DNA of 37,835 nucleotides from Pseudomonadota bacterium. Lineage in GTDB: Bacteria; Pseudomonadota; Gammaproteobacteria; Burkholderiales; Burkholderiaceae_C. The notes beneath the pieces are model-generated. The model ran no database searches. It worked only from the letters and a program-made list of their open reading frames with translations, and was not told where the DNA came from. Both the position numbers and the translations under genes were made by a program. Of this stretch, positions 13,786 through 22,439 are shown piece by piece. The stretch covers positions 1 to 37,835 of the forward strand of contig CAUJJV010000083.1 of assembly GCA_963205375.1 (NCBI GenBank), in the 5' to 3' direction. Each line of letters opens with the position of its first letter. Position 1 is the stretch's first letter.

Positions 13786-15816
13786 ATGAGTCAAACCCTG
13801 TCTGCTTCTACACTGCTTGCGGTCCCGCTGGCACCCTTGGTGGGATCCGCTCTGGCGGGTATTTTTGGCACCAAATTTGGTGGCAACTGGATCGGTCGCC
13901 GTCTGAGTCATACGCTGACCATTCTTGGCGTACTGGTCGCTTTTATCCTGTCCGCGCTGACACTCAAGTCGGTTGCCATGGAAGGGGCCCGTTTTAACGA
14001 GACCCTCTACACCTGGATGGTCGTCGGCGGACTGAAGATGGAAATCGGGTTTCTGGTCGACGGCCTGACCGCCATGATGATGTGCGTGGTCACCTTTGTC
14101 TCGCTGATGGTGCACATCTACACCATCGGCTACATGGAGGAAGACGAGGGCTACAACCGTTTCTTCGCCTACATCTCGTTGTTCACCTTCTCCATGTTGA
14201 TGCTCGTCATGAGCAACAACCTGCTGCAACTGTTCTTCGGTTGGGAAGCAGTGGGTTTGGTGTCCTATTTGCTGATTGGATTCTGGTTCAACAAGCCCAC
14301 AGCCATTTTTGCCAATATGAAGGCGTTCTTGGTTAACCGTGTGGGTGACTTCGGGTTCATTCTTGGCATCGGTTTGATTGTGGCCTTTGGTGGCACCCTC
14401 AACTACACAGAAGTATTCGCCAAAGCGGGTGAACTGTCTGCAATGGCATTTCCTGGCACGGACTGGATGCTGGTGACCGTCATCTGCATTTGCCTGTTTA
14501 TTGGTGCCATGGGCAAATCGGCGCAGTTCCCGCTGCATGTGTGGCTGCCGGACTCCATGGAAGGCCCCACTCCGATTTCCGCGCTGATTCACGCCGCGAC
14601 GATGGTGACCGCTGGTATTTTCATGGTTGCCCGCATGTCGCCGCTGTTTGAACTTAGCGACACAGCACTCAACTTCATTCTGGTGATCGGCGCCATCACG
14701 GCCCTGTTCATGGGCTTCCTGGGCATCATCCAGAATGACATCAAGCGTGTGGTGGCCTATTCCACGCTGTCGCAGCTGGGCTATATGACAGTGGCGCTGG
14801 GTGCCTCTGCTTACTCGGTCGCAGTATTCCACTTGATGACGCACGCTTTCTTCAAGGCGTTGCTGTTCCTCGGCGCGGGTTCGGTCATCATGGGTGTGCA
14901 CCACAACCAGGACATCCGCTGGATGGGTGGCCTGCGCAAGTACATGCCCATTACCTGGATCACGTCGCTGCTCGGTTCGCTGGCACTGATTGGTACACCG
15001 CTGTTTGCCGGGTTCTATTCCAAGGACAGCATTATTGAGGCGGTTCTCGAAAGCCACCTGCCAGCTGCCGGATTTGCATCTTTCGCCGTTCTGGCTGGCG
15101 TGTTTGTCACAGCTTTTTATTCGTTCCGCATGTATTTCCTGGTGTTCCACGGAAAAGAGCGCTTCGACCAAAATCCGGATGCTCACCACGACGATCACCA
15201 TGATGCGCACGGGCATGATGACCATCACGGACACCACAAGCCGCACGAGTCGCCCTGGGTCGTGACCGTACCGCTGGTACTGCTGGCCATTCCCTCCGTG
15301 GTGATTGGTTACCTGGCGATCGGTCCCATGTTGTATGGCGAGTTTTTCAAAGACGCCATCTTCGTGAACGCTTCGAAACACCCTGTGATGGAGGAGTTGG
15401 CCCACGCATTCCACGGTCCGCTGGCCATGGCGGCCCACGCCTTCAGCACCTTGCCGTTCTGGCTTGCGCTGGCGGGTGTTGCCGTTGCCTACTACATGTA
15501 TCTGGTGAACCCGGCTGTGCCCGCAGCGATCAAGCGCAATGTCATGCCGGTCTTCAAACTGCTGGAGAACAAGTACTACCTCGATTGGATCAACGAGAAC
15601 ATTCTGGCCCGTGGTGCCCGAGCTCTGGGAACCGGTCTGTGGAAGGGTGGGGACCAGACGCTGATTGACGGTCTGGTGGTCAATGGTTCATGGAAAGTGG
15701 TGGGCGCCATTGCCGGCGTTGCGCGCAAGTTGCAGACGGGTTACCTGTACCACTACGCCCTGGTCATGATTTTGGGCATTTTTGTGCTCATGACGTATTT
15801 CGTCTGGCTCAAGTAG
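13786..15816 (+). CDS. nuoL: NADH-quinone oxidoreductase subunit L
   Basis: GWEAVGLVSYLLIGFW, GKSAQFPLHVWLPDSMEGPTPISALIHAATMVTAG; start MSQTLSAST at 13786. Confidence 0.98.
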   Translation: MSQTLSASTLLAVPLAPLVGSALAGIFGTKFGGNWIGRRLSHTLTILGVLVAFILSALTLKSVAMEGARFNETLYTWMVVGGLKMEIGFLVDGLTAMMMCVVTFVSLMVHIYTIGYMEEDEGYNRFFAYISLFTFSMLMLVMSNNLLQLFFGWEAVGLVSYLLIGFWFNKPTAIFANMKAFLVNRVGDFGFILGIGLIVAFGGTLNYTEVFAKAGELSAMAFPGTDWMLVTVICICLFIGAMGKSAQFPLHVWLPDSMEGPTPISALIHAATMVTAGIFMVARMSPLFELSDTALNFILVIGAITALFMGFLGIIQNDIKRVVAYSTLSQLGYMTVALGASAYSVAVFHLMTHAFFKALLFLGAGSVIMGVHHNQDIRWMGGLRKYMPITWITSLLGSLALIGTPLFAGFYSKDSIIEAVLESHLPAAGFASFAVLAGVFVTAFYSFRMYFLVFHGKERFDQNPDAHHDDHHDAHGHDDHHGHHKPHESPWVVTVPLVLLAIPSVVIGYLAIGPMLYGEFFKDAIFVNASKHPVMEELAHAFHGPLAMAAHAFSTLPFWLALAGVAVAYYMYLVNPAVPAAIKRNVMPVFKLLENKYYLDWINENILARGARALGTGLWKGGDQTLIDGLVVNGSWKVVGAIAGVARKLQTGYLYHYALVMILGIFVLMTYFVWLK

Positions 15817-15828
15817 GAGAAAAAGAAC

Positions 15829-17304
15829 ATGGGATTGTTGAGCCTTGCGATCTGGACGCCCATTGCGTTCGGAGTGATTTTGCTGGCGTTGGGACGCGAC
15901 GACCAACTCGGTATGGTGCGTTGGGTGGCCTTGATTGGCTCGATCATCAGCCTGCTGGTGACGCTGCCGCTGTACGGACAGTTCAATACCGCGTCTGCAG
16001 CCATGCAGTTCGTTGAGAAGGCCTCCTGGATTGAGCGCTTCAATGTCAATTACCACCTCGGTGTGGATGGCATTTCTTTCTGGTTTGTGCTGCTGACGGC
16101 ATTTATCAATGTGATCGTTGTCATCGCCGGTTGGGAGGTCATCACCCGCCGCGTCAACCAGTACATGGGCGCCTTCCTGATTCTGAGCGGTTTGATGATC
16201 GGCGTGTTCTGTGCACTCGATGGACTGTTGTTCTACGTCTTTTTCGAAGCCACGCTGATCCCGATGTACCTGATCATTGGTATCTGGGGCGGTCCGAACA
16301 AGATCTATGCCGCGTTCAAGTTCTTCCTGTATACGCTGATGGGTTCGCTGCTCATGCTGGTGGCACTGATTTACCTGTACACCGCGTCGGGCGGCAGCTT
16401 TGATCTGGCGGTGTGGCACGCACTGCCGCTTGGCAAGACTGCTCAGACGTTCCTGTTCTTTGCCTTCTTCGCAGCATTCGCCGTCAAGGTGCCTATGTGG
16501 CCGGTGCACACCTGGTTGCCCGATGTCCACGTGGAAGCGCCTACGGGTGGTTCCGCGGTTCTGGCCGCCATCATGTTGAAGCTCGGAGCCTATGGTTTTC
16601 TGCGCTTCTCCCTGCCGATTGCGCCCGACGCCGCACATGAATGGGCCTGGCTGATGATCACACTGTCACTGGTGGCGGTCGTCTACGTCGGTCTGGTGGC
16701 CATGGTGCAACAGGACATGAAGAAACTGGTGGCTTATTCCTCTGTGGCCCATATGGGTTTTGTGACGCTGGGTTTTTTCATCTTCAATGATCTGGGTGTT
16801 TCCGGGGGATTGGTTCAGATGATTGCGCACGGTTTTGTATCGGGCGCCATGTTCCTGTCCATCGGTGTACTGTATGACCGCGTGCATTCACGCGAAATCG
16901 CGAGCTATGGCGGCGTGGTCAACACCATGCCCAAATTCGCGGCATTTGGCCTGCTGTTTGCGATGGCCAACTGCGGTCTGCCGGGTACCGCTGGATTCGT
17001 GGGTGAGTGGATGGTGATTCTGGGTGCAGTCAAGTTCAACTTCTGGATCGGTTTTGCGGCCGCCAGTGCGCTGATTTTTGGTGCGGCCTATACGCTATGG
17101 ATGTTCAAGCGCGTGTACCTCGGCCCGGTCGCCAATGACGATGTGAAGGCCTTGGTCGACATCAATGCGCGTGAGTTCACCATGCTGGCGCTCCTGGCCA
17201 TTGCGGTGCTCTACATGGGCATTTATCCCAAGCCGTTTACTGACGTCATGGATGCTTCGGTTGCGCAGCTGCTCAAGCACGTTGCGATTTCCAAGCTGAA
17301 CTGA
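15829..17304 (+). CDS. nuoM: NADH-quinone oxidoreductase subunit M
   Basis: KVPMWPVHTWLPDVHVEAPTGGSAVLAAIMLKLGAYGFLRF. Confidence 0.98.
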   Translation: MGLLSLAIWTPIAFGVILLALGRDDQLGMVRWVALIGSIISLLVTLPLYGQFNTASAAMQFVEKASWIERFNVNYHLGVDGISFWFVLLTAFINVIVVIAGWEVITRRVNQYMGAFLILSGLMIGVFCALDGLLFYVFFEATLIPMYLIIGIWGGPNKIYAAFKFFLYTLMGSLLMLVALIYLYTASGGSFDLAVWHALPLGKTAQTFLFFAFFAAFAVKVPMWPVHTWLPDVHVEAPTGGSAVLAAIMLKLGAYGFLRFSLPIAPDAAHEWAWLMITLSLVAVVYVGLVAMVQQDMKKLVAYSSVAHMGFVTLGFFIFNDLGVSGGLVQMIAHGFVSGAMFLSIGVLYDRVHSREIASYGGVVNTMPKFAAFGLLFAMANCGLPGTAGFVGEWMVILGAVKFNFWIGFAAASALIFGAAYTLWMFKRVYLGPVANDDVKALVDINAREFTMLALLAIAVLYMGIYPKPFTDVMDASVAQLLKHVAISKLN

Positions 17305-17328
17305 TCAAACTGAATTGAGAGACCTAAG

Positions 17329-18816
17329 ATGATTGACAAAATCAGTTGGATCGCCGTTTACCCCGAGATCATTCTGTTTGCCATGGCGTGTGCCATCGCG
17401 CTGCTGGATCTGGGCGTCAAGTCGCCCCTGCGTGGACGGACCTATGCACTAACCCTGTTGACCCTGGCCGTGGTGGCCATCCTTCAGGCGGCCTACGCTA
17501 CGGGCGGGGCCACCATGTACGCGTTCGGCAACATGGTGGTCAGTGACTCCATGGGCAATTGGCTCAAGTGTTTTGCCACTGTGGCAGTCATGGTGACACT
17601 GGTTTATGGTCGCCCTTATGCGGGACAGCGGGATATGCTGCGCGGCGGTGAGTTCTTCACACTGAGCATGTTTGCCCTTCTCGGTATGTTCGTGATGATT
17701 TCCGGGAACAACCTCCTGGTGATCTACATGGGACTGGAGTTGCTGACCCTGTCCAGTTACGCCCTCGTGGCTTTGCGCCGCGACAACGCGACGGCGACCG
17801 AAGCTGCCATGAAGTACTTTGTGCTGGGCGCCCTGGCTTCGGGCTTCCTGCTGTACGGTATGTCGATGATGTATGGCGCCACAGGTTCGCTGGACATCAA
17901 TATGATTTTCAAGGCCATCGTTTCCGGCCAAGTGCGCCACCAGGTGTTGGTGTTTGGTTTGGTGTTTATCGTCGCCGGCCTGGCGTTCAAGCTCGGTGTG
18001 GTGCCTTTCCATATGTGGATCCCCGACGTGTACCAGGGCGCCCCCACCGCCATTACGCTGATGATTGGCGGCGCTCCCAAGCTTGCGGCATTTGCCATCG
18101 TGATTCGGCTGCTGGTGGAAGGCATGCTGCCGCTGGCCTTTGACTGGCAACAAATGCTGATGGTGCTGGCGGTAGGTTCGCTGTTGATTGGTAACCTGGC
18201 GGCCATCGCGCAGACCAATGTCAAGCGCATGCTGGCCTTCTCCACGATTTCCCAGATGGGTTTTGTGCTGCTGGGTTTGATGTCTGGTGTTGTCAATGGC
18301 AATACCCTGTCTGCAGCCAATGCCTACAGCTCGGCGATGTTCTATGTGGTCAGCTACGTTCTCACGACACTGGCCAGCTTCGGTGTGCTGCTGCTGTTGT
18401 CCCGCGAGGGTTTCGAGAGCGAAGAGATTGCGGACTTTGCTGGTCTGAACCAGCGCAGTCCCTTGTATGCCGGTGTGATGGCTGTCTGCCTGTTCTCCCT
18501 GGCAGGCATCCCGCCCATGGTCGGTTTCTACGCCAAGCTGTCAGTGCTCCAGGCATTGGTGGCGTCCGGTCAGGCGCTGTACCTCGGCCTGGCGATCTTC
18601 GCTGTCCTGATGTCCCTCATCGGTGCTTTCTACTACCTGCGACTCATCAAGGTCATGTACTTTGACGAGCCGATCACGGCCACCCATGTGGTTGCTCCCA
18701 TGGATGTGCGCGCAGTCTTGAGCATCAACGGGGCTCTGGTGCTCATTCTGGGCTTGCTGCCCAGCGGTCTCATGGATATTTGCGCGCGTTCGGTGCTGCA
18801 AATGCTGGGAACCTGA
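17329..18816 (+). CDS. nuoN: NADH-quinone oxidoreductase subunit N
   Basis: [37 protein letters not shown]. Confidence 0.97.
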   Translation: MIDKISWIAVYPEIILFAMACAIALLDLGVKSPLRGRTYALTLLTLAVVAILQAAYATGGATMYAFGNMVVSDSMGNWLKCFATVAVMVTLVYGRPYAGQRDMLRGGEFFTLSMFALLGMFVMISGNNLLVIYMGLELLTLSSYALVALRRDNATATEAAMKYFVLGALASGFLLYGMSMMYGATGSLDINMIFKAIVSGQVRHQVLVFGLVFIVAGLAFKLGVVPFHMWIPDVYQGAPTAITLMIGGAPKLAAFAIVIRLLVEGMLPLAFDWQQMLMVLAVGSLLIGNLAAIAQTNVKRMLAFSTISQMGFVLLGLMSGVVNGNTLSAANAYSSAMFYVVSYVLTTLASFGVLLLLSREGFESEEIADFAGLNQRSPLYAGVMAVCLFSLAGIPPMVGFYAKLSVLQALVASGQALYLGLAIFAVLMSLIGAFYYLRLIKVMYFDEPITATHVVAPMDVRAVLSINGALVLILGLLPSGLMDICARSVLQMLGT

Positions 18817-18849
18817 GCGGTTTTTGGCTGCTGATCTGAGTCTGCCTGC

Positions 18850-19152
18850 GTGACCACTTCTGTTTCTGTCTGGCTGGTACTGGTGCTCGCATTGGTGGCA
18901 GCGAACTTGCCATTTTTCAGCCAGAAGCTGTTCGGCGTGATCGCACGGCCAAGCCCCAAGTCATTGGGTGTGCGTCTGCTGGAGTTGCTGGCGCTCTATC
19001 TGCTGTCGGGTCTGGTCGGATTGTTTCTCGAAAACCGTGCTGGCCAGATTGTTCCGCAGACTTGGGAGTTCTACGCCATCACGGTCACACTCTTCCTGAC
19101 CTTTGCGTTCCCTGGCTTCGTCTACCGCTATCTGTTGCGGCACAGAGATTAA
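18850..19152 (+). CDS. Small membrane protein, DUF2818-like
   Basis: 100 aa with several predicted TM segments (SVWLVLVLALVAANLPF..., LLELLALYLLSGLVGLFLENRAG); position directly after nuoN. GTG start. Confidence 0.75.
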   Translation: MTTSVSVWLVLVLALVAANLPFFSQKLFGVIARPSPKSLGVRLLELLALYLLSGLVGLFLENRAGQIVPQTWEFYAITVTLFLTFAFPGFVYRYLLRHRD

Positions 19153-19165
19153 TCTGGCGGGAGCC

Positions 19166-19768
19166 ATGGGCGATAGCCACCTGATTGAAACCCGGACGTC
19201 GAGCCAGGAAGTTCTCAAGGGCGTCTTTCTGCACGCATTTCGCGATACCGTGCGGTTGCCGGATGGGCAGAGTTCCGTGCGCGAATATGTGGTGCACCCG
19301 GGGGCCGTCATGGTCATTCCTTTGCTCACGGATGCACAGGGGCAGGTTCGTGTGGTGCTGGAGCGGCAATTCCGTTATCCCGTCGGGCAGGTGATGATCG
19401 AATTTCCGGCCGGCAAGCTCGACGCCGATGAAAGTGTGCTGGCCTGTGCGCAACGGGAGCTGCGCGAAGAGACCGGTTACACCGCCACCGAGTGGGCCCG
19501 TGCGGGTGTGATGCACCCGGTCATTGCGTACTCCACGGAATTCATCGACATCTGGTTTGCCCGAGGCCTGACCCTGGGGGAGCGCAAGCTCGACCAGGGG
19601 GAGTTTCTGGACGTAATCACTGCGACTCCGCAGGAACTGTTGCAATGGTGTTTTGAAGGCAAGGTCACCGATGCCAAGACGCTGACGGGGGCTTTGTGGT
19701 TGCAGAACGTACTTGCGGGCGCATGGGCTTTACCGTGGCAGAACAGCGGCGAAGCACTGGCGGGTTGA
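19166..19768 (+). CDS. NUDIX hydrolase (ADP-ribose pyrophosphatase-like)
   Basis: NUDIX box: PAGKLDADESVLACAQRELREETGYTA (Gx5Ex7REUxEExGU-like). Confidence 0.9.
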   Translation: MGDSHLIETRTSSQEVLKGVFLHAFRDTVRLPDGQSSVREYVVHPGAVMVIPLLTDAQGQVRVVLERQFRYPVGQVMIEFPAGKLDADESVLACAQRELREETGYTATEWARAGVMHPVIAYSTEFIDIWFARGLTLGERKLDQGEFLDVITATPQELLQWCFEGKVTDAKTLTGALWLQNVLAGAWALPWQNSGEALAG

Positions 19769-19778
19769 CAATACGTGC

Positions 19779-20228
19779 ATGAAAGTTCTGGATCTGCAAT
19801 GCTCGAACGGCCACACCTTTGAGGGCTGGTTTGCGTCTGAAGACGATTTTCAGACGCAGCTTGCGCAATCCCTGGTGCAGTGCCCTCTATGTGGGCACCC
19901 TGACGTGGTCAAGAAACTCAGTGCACCCCGACTTAGCCTTTCCGGCGCACAGCATGCACCCGCAAAGGAATCAACCGAAGCGGTACCCGTAGCGAGCCAG
20001 CCTGCCCTGGCTGCCGCATGGATGGCTGCAGCCCGCCATGTGATGGCCAACACCACCGATGTAGGCAACCGCTTTGCCGAGGAGGCCCGCAAGATGCACT
20101 ACGGCGAAGCCGAGGAGCGAGCCATCCGCGGCAAGACCACCCCGGACGAGGCGCAGGCGCTGGTCGAAGAAGGGATCGACGTGGTTCCGCTGCTGATACC
20201 GGATGCGTTGAAGGAACCCCTGCAGTAA
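19779..20228 (+). CDS. DUF1178 family protein (zinc-ribbon-like N-terminus)
   Basis: MKVLDLQCSNGHTFEGWFASEDDFQTQ...VQCPLCGHPDVVKKLSAPRL; CxxC. Confidence 0.85.
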   Translation: MKVLDLQCSNGHTFEGWFASEDDFQTQLAQSLVQCPLCGHPDVVKKLSAPRLSLSGAQHAPAKESTEAVPVASQPALAAAWMAAARHVMANTTDVGNRFAEEARKMHYGEAEERAIRGKTTPDEAQALVEEGIDVVPLLIPDALKEPLQ

Positions 20229-20251
20229 ATCCTTGCAGGAGCACTTCATGC

Positions 20252-21580
20252 TCAGGGGTACAGACCCCGCAACTCGCGTGCGTGCAGTATTCGTTTGCAG
20301 GCCACGATGAAAGTGGCGGTACGCAGGCTGACCTTGTGGTCCTGTGCCACCTGCCACACACCGGCAAATGCTTCCTTCATGATGCGTACCAGACGGGCAT
20401 TGATTTCGTCTTCGCTCCAGAAAAAGCTGGAGAAATCCTGCACCCACTCGAAGTAGCTGACCGTCACGCCACCTGCGTTGGCAATGACGTCGGGTAGCAC
20501 CAGAATGCCGCGTTCCTGCAGGATGTCATCGGCCTGTGGTGTGGTCGGTCCATTGGCACCCTCAATCACCAGACGGGCTTGGATGCGCCCTGCATTGGCT
20601 GCCGTGATCTGCTGTTCCAGTGCGGCAGGAATGAGGATGTCGCAGTCCACATCCCAGAATGCATCCTGGGAGATCACCTCCGCGTGTGCGAAGCCCGCCA
20701 CGGAGCCGGTCAGTGCGACGTGGGCCAACAGCGCGGGCACATCGAGTCCCGACTCACGATAGATCGTGCCGCCATGGTCCTGCACGGCCACCACGCGGGC
20801 ACCCGCCTGGGCAAACAATTTGCCGGCGATACCGCCTACATTGCCAAAGCCCTGCACAGCAACCCGGGCGTGGGTCACGTCCAGCCCAATGTGGTGGGCC
20901 GCCTCCACGCCCACGGTGTATACGCCGCGCCCTGTGGCTTCACGCCGGCCCAGTGAGCCACCCAGGTCAATCGGCTTGCCCGTGACCACGCCCGTGGCTG
21001 TGGCACCCTCATTCATCGAATAGGTGTCCATCATCCACGCCATGATTTGCTCATTGGTGTTGACATCGGGCGCCGGGATGTCCTTGGTGGGGCCGATGAT
21101 GATGCCGATCTCGCTGGTGTAGCGGCGTGTCATGCGTTCCAGTTCACCGCGCGACAGCGTCTTGGGGTCCACGCGGATGCCGCCCTTGGCACCGCCATAG
21201 GGCACGTTGACGGCAGCATTCTTGATCGACATCCAGGCTGAGAGCGCCATCACTTCCGACAGCCTCACATCCTGGTGAAACCGCACGCCCCCCTTGCCGG
21301 GTCCGCGAGAGGTGTTGTGCTGCACGCGGTAGCCTTCAAAGTGCGCCACGGTGCCGTTGTCCAGCTGGATGGGGACGTCCACAATCAGCGCCCGCTTGGG
21401 CCGCTTGAGGGTTTCCGCCCAGCGCGCCAGATGCCCCAGGTAGGGAATCACGCGGTCGACTTGCTGCAGGTAAATGCCCCAGGGACCCAGTTGGTCGGCT
21501 TGGAGGTACGACGGCAGTGGGTGTCCGTACGGGTTGTTCAAATGCGATGCAGTGCCTGTGGGGGCGGTCGGGTGCGACAT
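20252..21580 (-). CDS. Glutamate dehydrogenase (Glu/Leu/Phe/Val dehydrogenase family)
   Basis: [74 protein letters not shown]. Confidence 0.95.
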   Translation of the reverse strand: MSHPTAPTGTASHLNNPYGHPLPSYLQADQLGPWGIYLQQVDRVIPYLGHLARWAETLKRPKRALIVDVPIQLDNGTVAHFEGYRVQHNTSRGPGKGGVRFHQDVRLSEVMALSAWMSIKNAAVNVPYGGAKGGIRVDPKTLSRGELERMTRRYTSEIGIIIGPTKDIPAPDVNTNEQIMAWMMDTYSMNEGATATGVVTGKPIDLGGSLGRREATGRGVYTVGVEAAHHIGLDVTHARVAVQGFGNVGGIAGKLFAQAGARVVAVQDHGGTIYRESGLDVPALLAHVALTGSVAGFAHAEVISQDAFWDVDCDILIPAALEQQITAANAGRIQARLVIEGANGPTTPQADDILQERGILVLPDVIANAGGVTVSYFEWVQDFSSFFWSEDEINARLVRIMKEAFAGVWQVAQDHKVSLRTATFIVACKRILHARELRGLYP

Positions 21581-21628
21581 GCGGGCTCCTGTGGTAAGTC
21601 GTCAAGCCCCGCACTCTAGGCGCGTCGC

Positions 21629-21653
21629 CTCAGCCTGTCTAAGGCTGAGTTTT
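21629..21653 (+). other. Perfect hairpin with T-tract (terminator-like when read on + strand; 5' leader of the GDH gene on - strand)
   Basis: CTCAGCC (21629-21635) TGTCTAA GGCTGAG (21643-21649) TTTT. Confidence 0.45.
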
Positions 21654-21717
21654 AGTGAAACTATGCAGAAATGTAATAACCGGGCGAATGGCGTGCGTGC
21701 TCGCAGGCGGTGTCTGG

Positions 21718-22122
21718 TCAGGCCGAGATGTTGACGATGCGTCCCGTCGACTGGCCCTGAATATTGATGACGGGCGAGCCGTTCGCCGTGGTCTTGAGTG
21801 CGTTGCCGCTGTCGGTGAACTTCTGGCTGGTGGCCTTGTACAGGCGCTCGATGAAGTCCTGCGTTTCGGGCGGTACTTCGGAGGTGCTGCCCTTGACCGC
21901 AGACGTGTAGGTTGCGTCCGATTGGCGGGCTTGTGCCGTCAGGGTGCGCACCTTTTCCTGGCCTTGCTGGGCTTTACGTTCTTCCTCGTTGGCCTGCGCA
22001 CGCAACTGCTGCGCGTTGGCTTCTGCTTGCTCGGCTTCACGCCCGGCCTGCTCCACGCGCGAACGATTCAACACCGACTGCAAAGACGGCGTCGCGTTGC
22101 TGGTGGCGGTGATGGCAACCAC
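21718..22122 (-). CDS. Small coiled-coil-like protein of unknown function
   Basis: GTG start with AGGA upstream; charged/Q/A-rich helix (EQAGREAEQAEANAQQLRAQANEEERKAQQGQEKV); C-terminus VINIQGQSTGRIVNISA. Confidence 0.7.
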   Translation of the reverse strand: MVAITATSNATPSLQSVLNRSRVEQAGREAEQAEANAQQLRAQANEEERKAQQGQEKVRTLTAQARQSDATYTSAVKGSTSEVPPETQDFIERLYKATSQKFTDSGNALKTTANGSPVINIQGQSTGRIVNISA

Positions 22123-22152
22123 TGGGTGGTTCCTGTCAGACCGGCGCGGTGT

Positions 22153-22356
22153 TCAGGCCGTGACGTTCAGGCGGGTTCCGATGGTCTGGCCCTGGCCGTT
22201 CACATTGGGACGGGGTTTGTTCTCGGCGGCTTTTTGTGTCTGTGCCTGTTCAGCTTGCACCTGCGCTTCGCGGCGCTGAGTCTGCTGCACCTGCTCGGCG
22301 CGCTTGGTGGCTTGCACCTGTTGTACTTGCTGGGGTTTGGCTTTGCTGACGTCCAT
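22153..22356 (-). CDS. Small Q/A/E-rich protein of unknown function, shares C-terminal tail with the downstream gene
   Basis: MDVSKAKPQQVQQVQATKRAEQVQQTQRREAQVQAEQAQTQKAAENKPRPNVNGQGQTIGTRLNVTA; GGGAG SD about 8 nt upstream of ATG at 22356. Confidence 0.7.
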   Translation of the reverse strand: MDVSKAKPQQVQQVQATKRAEQVQQTQRREAQVQAEQAQTQKAAENKPRPNVNGQGQTIGTRLNVTA

Positions 22357-22439
22357 GGAAAATCTCCCGGGAGTGAATGCCTTGATTTTAGGCACATACC
22401 CCGCGCTTTTCAATGCTTTGTCGTGTGCAAAACCTGCTA

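Noticed and set aside
13771-15438. 555 aa ORF on - strand antisense to nuoL
   Set aside because: Low-complexity H/Q/R-rich translation mirroring nuoL codon bias; no recognisable domain.
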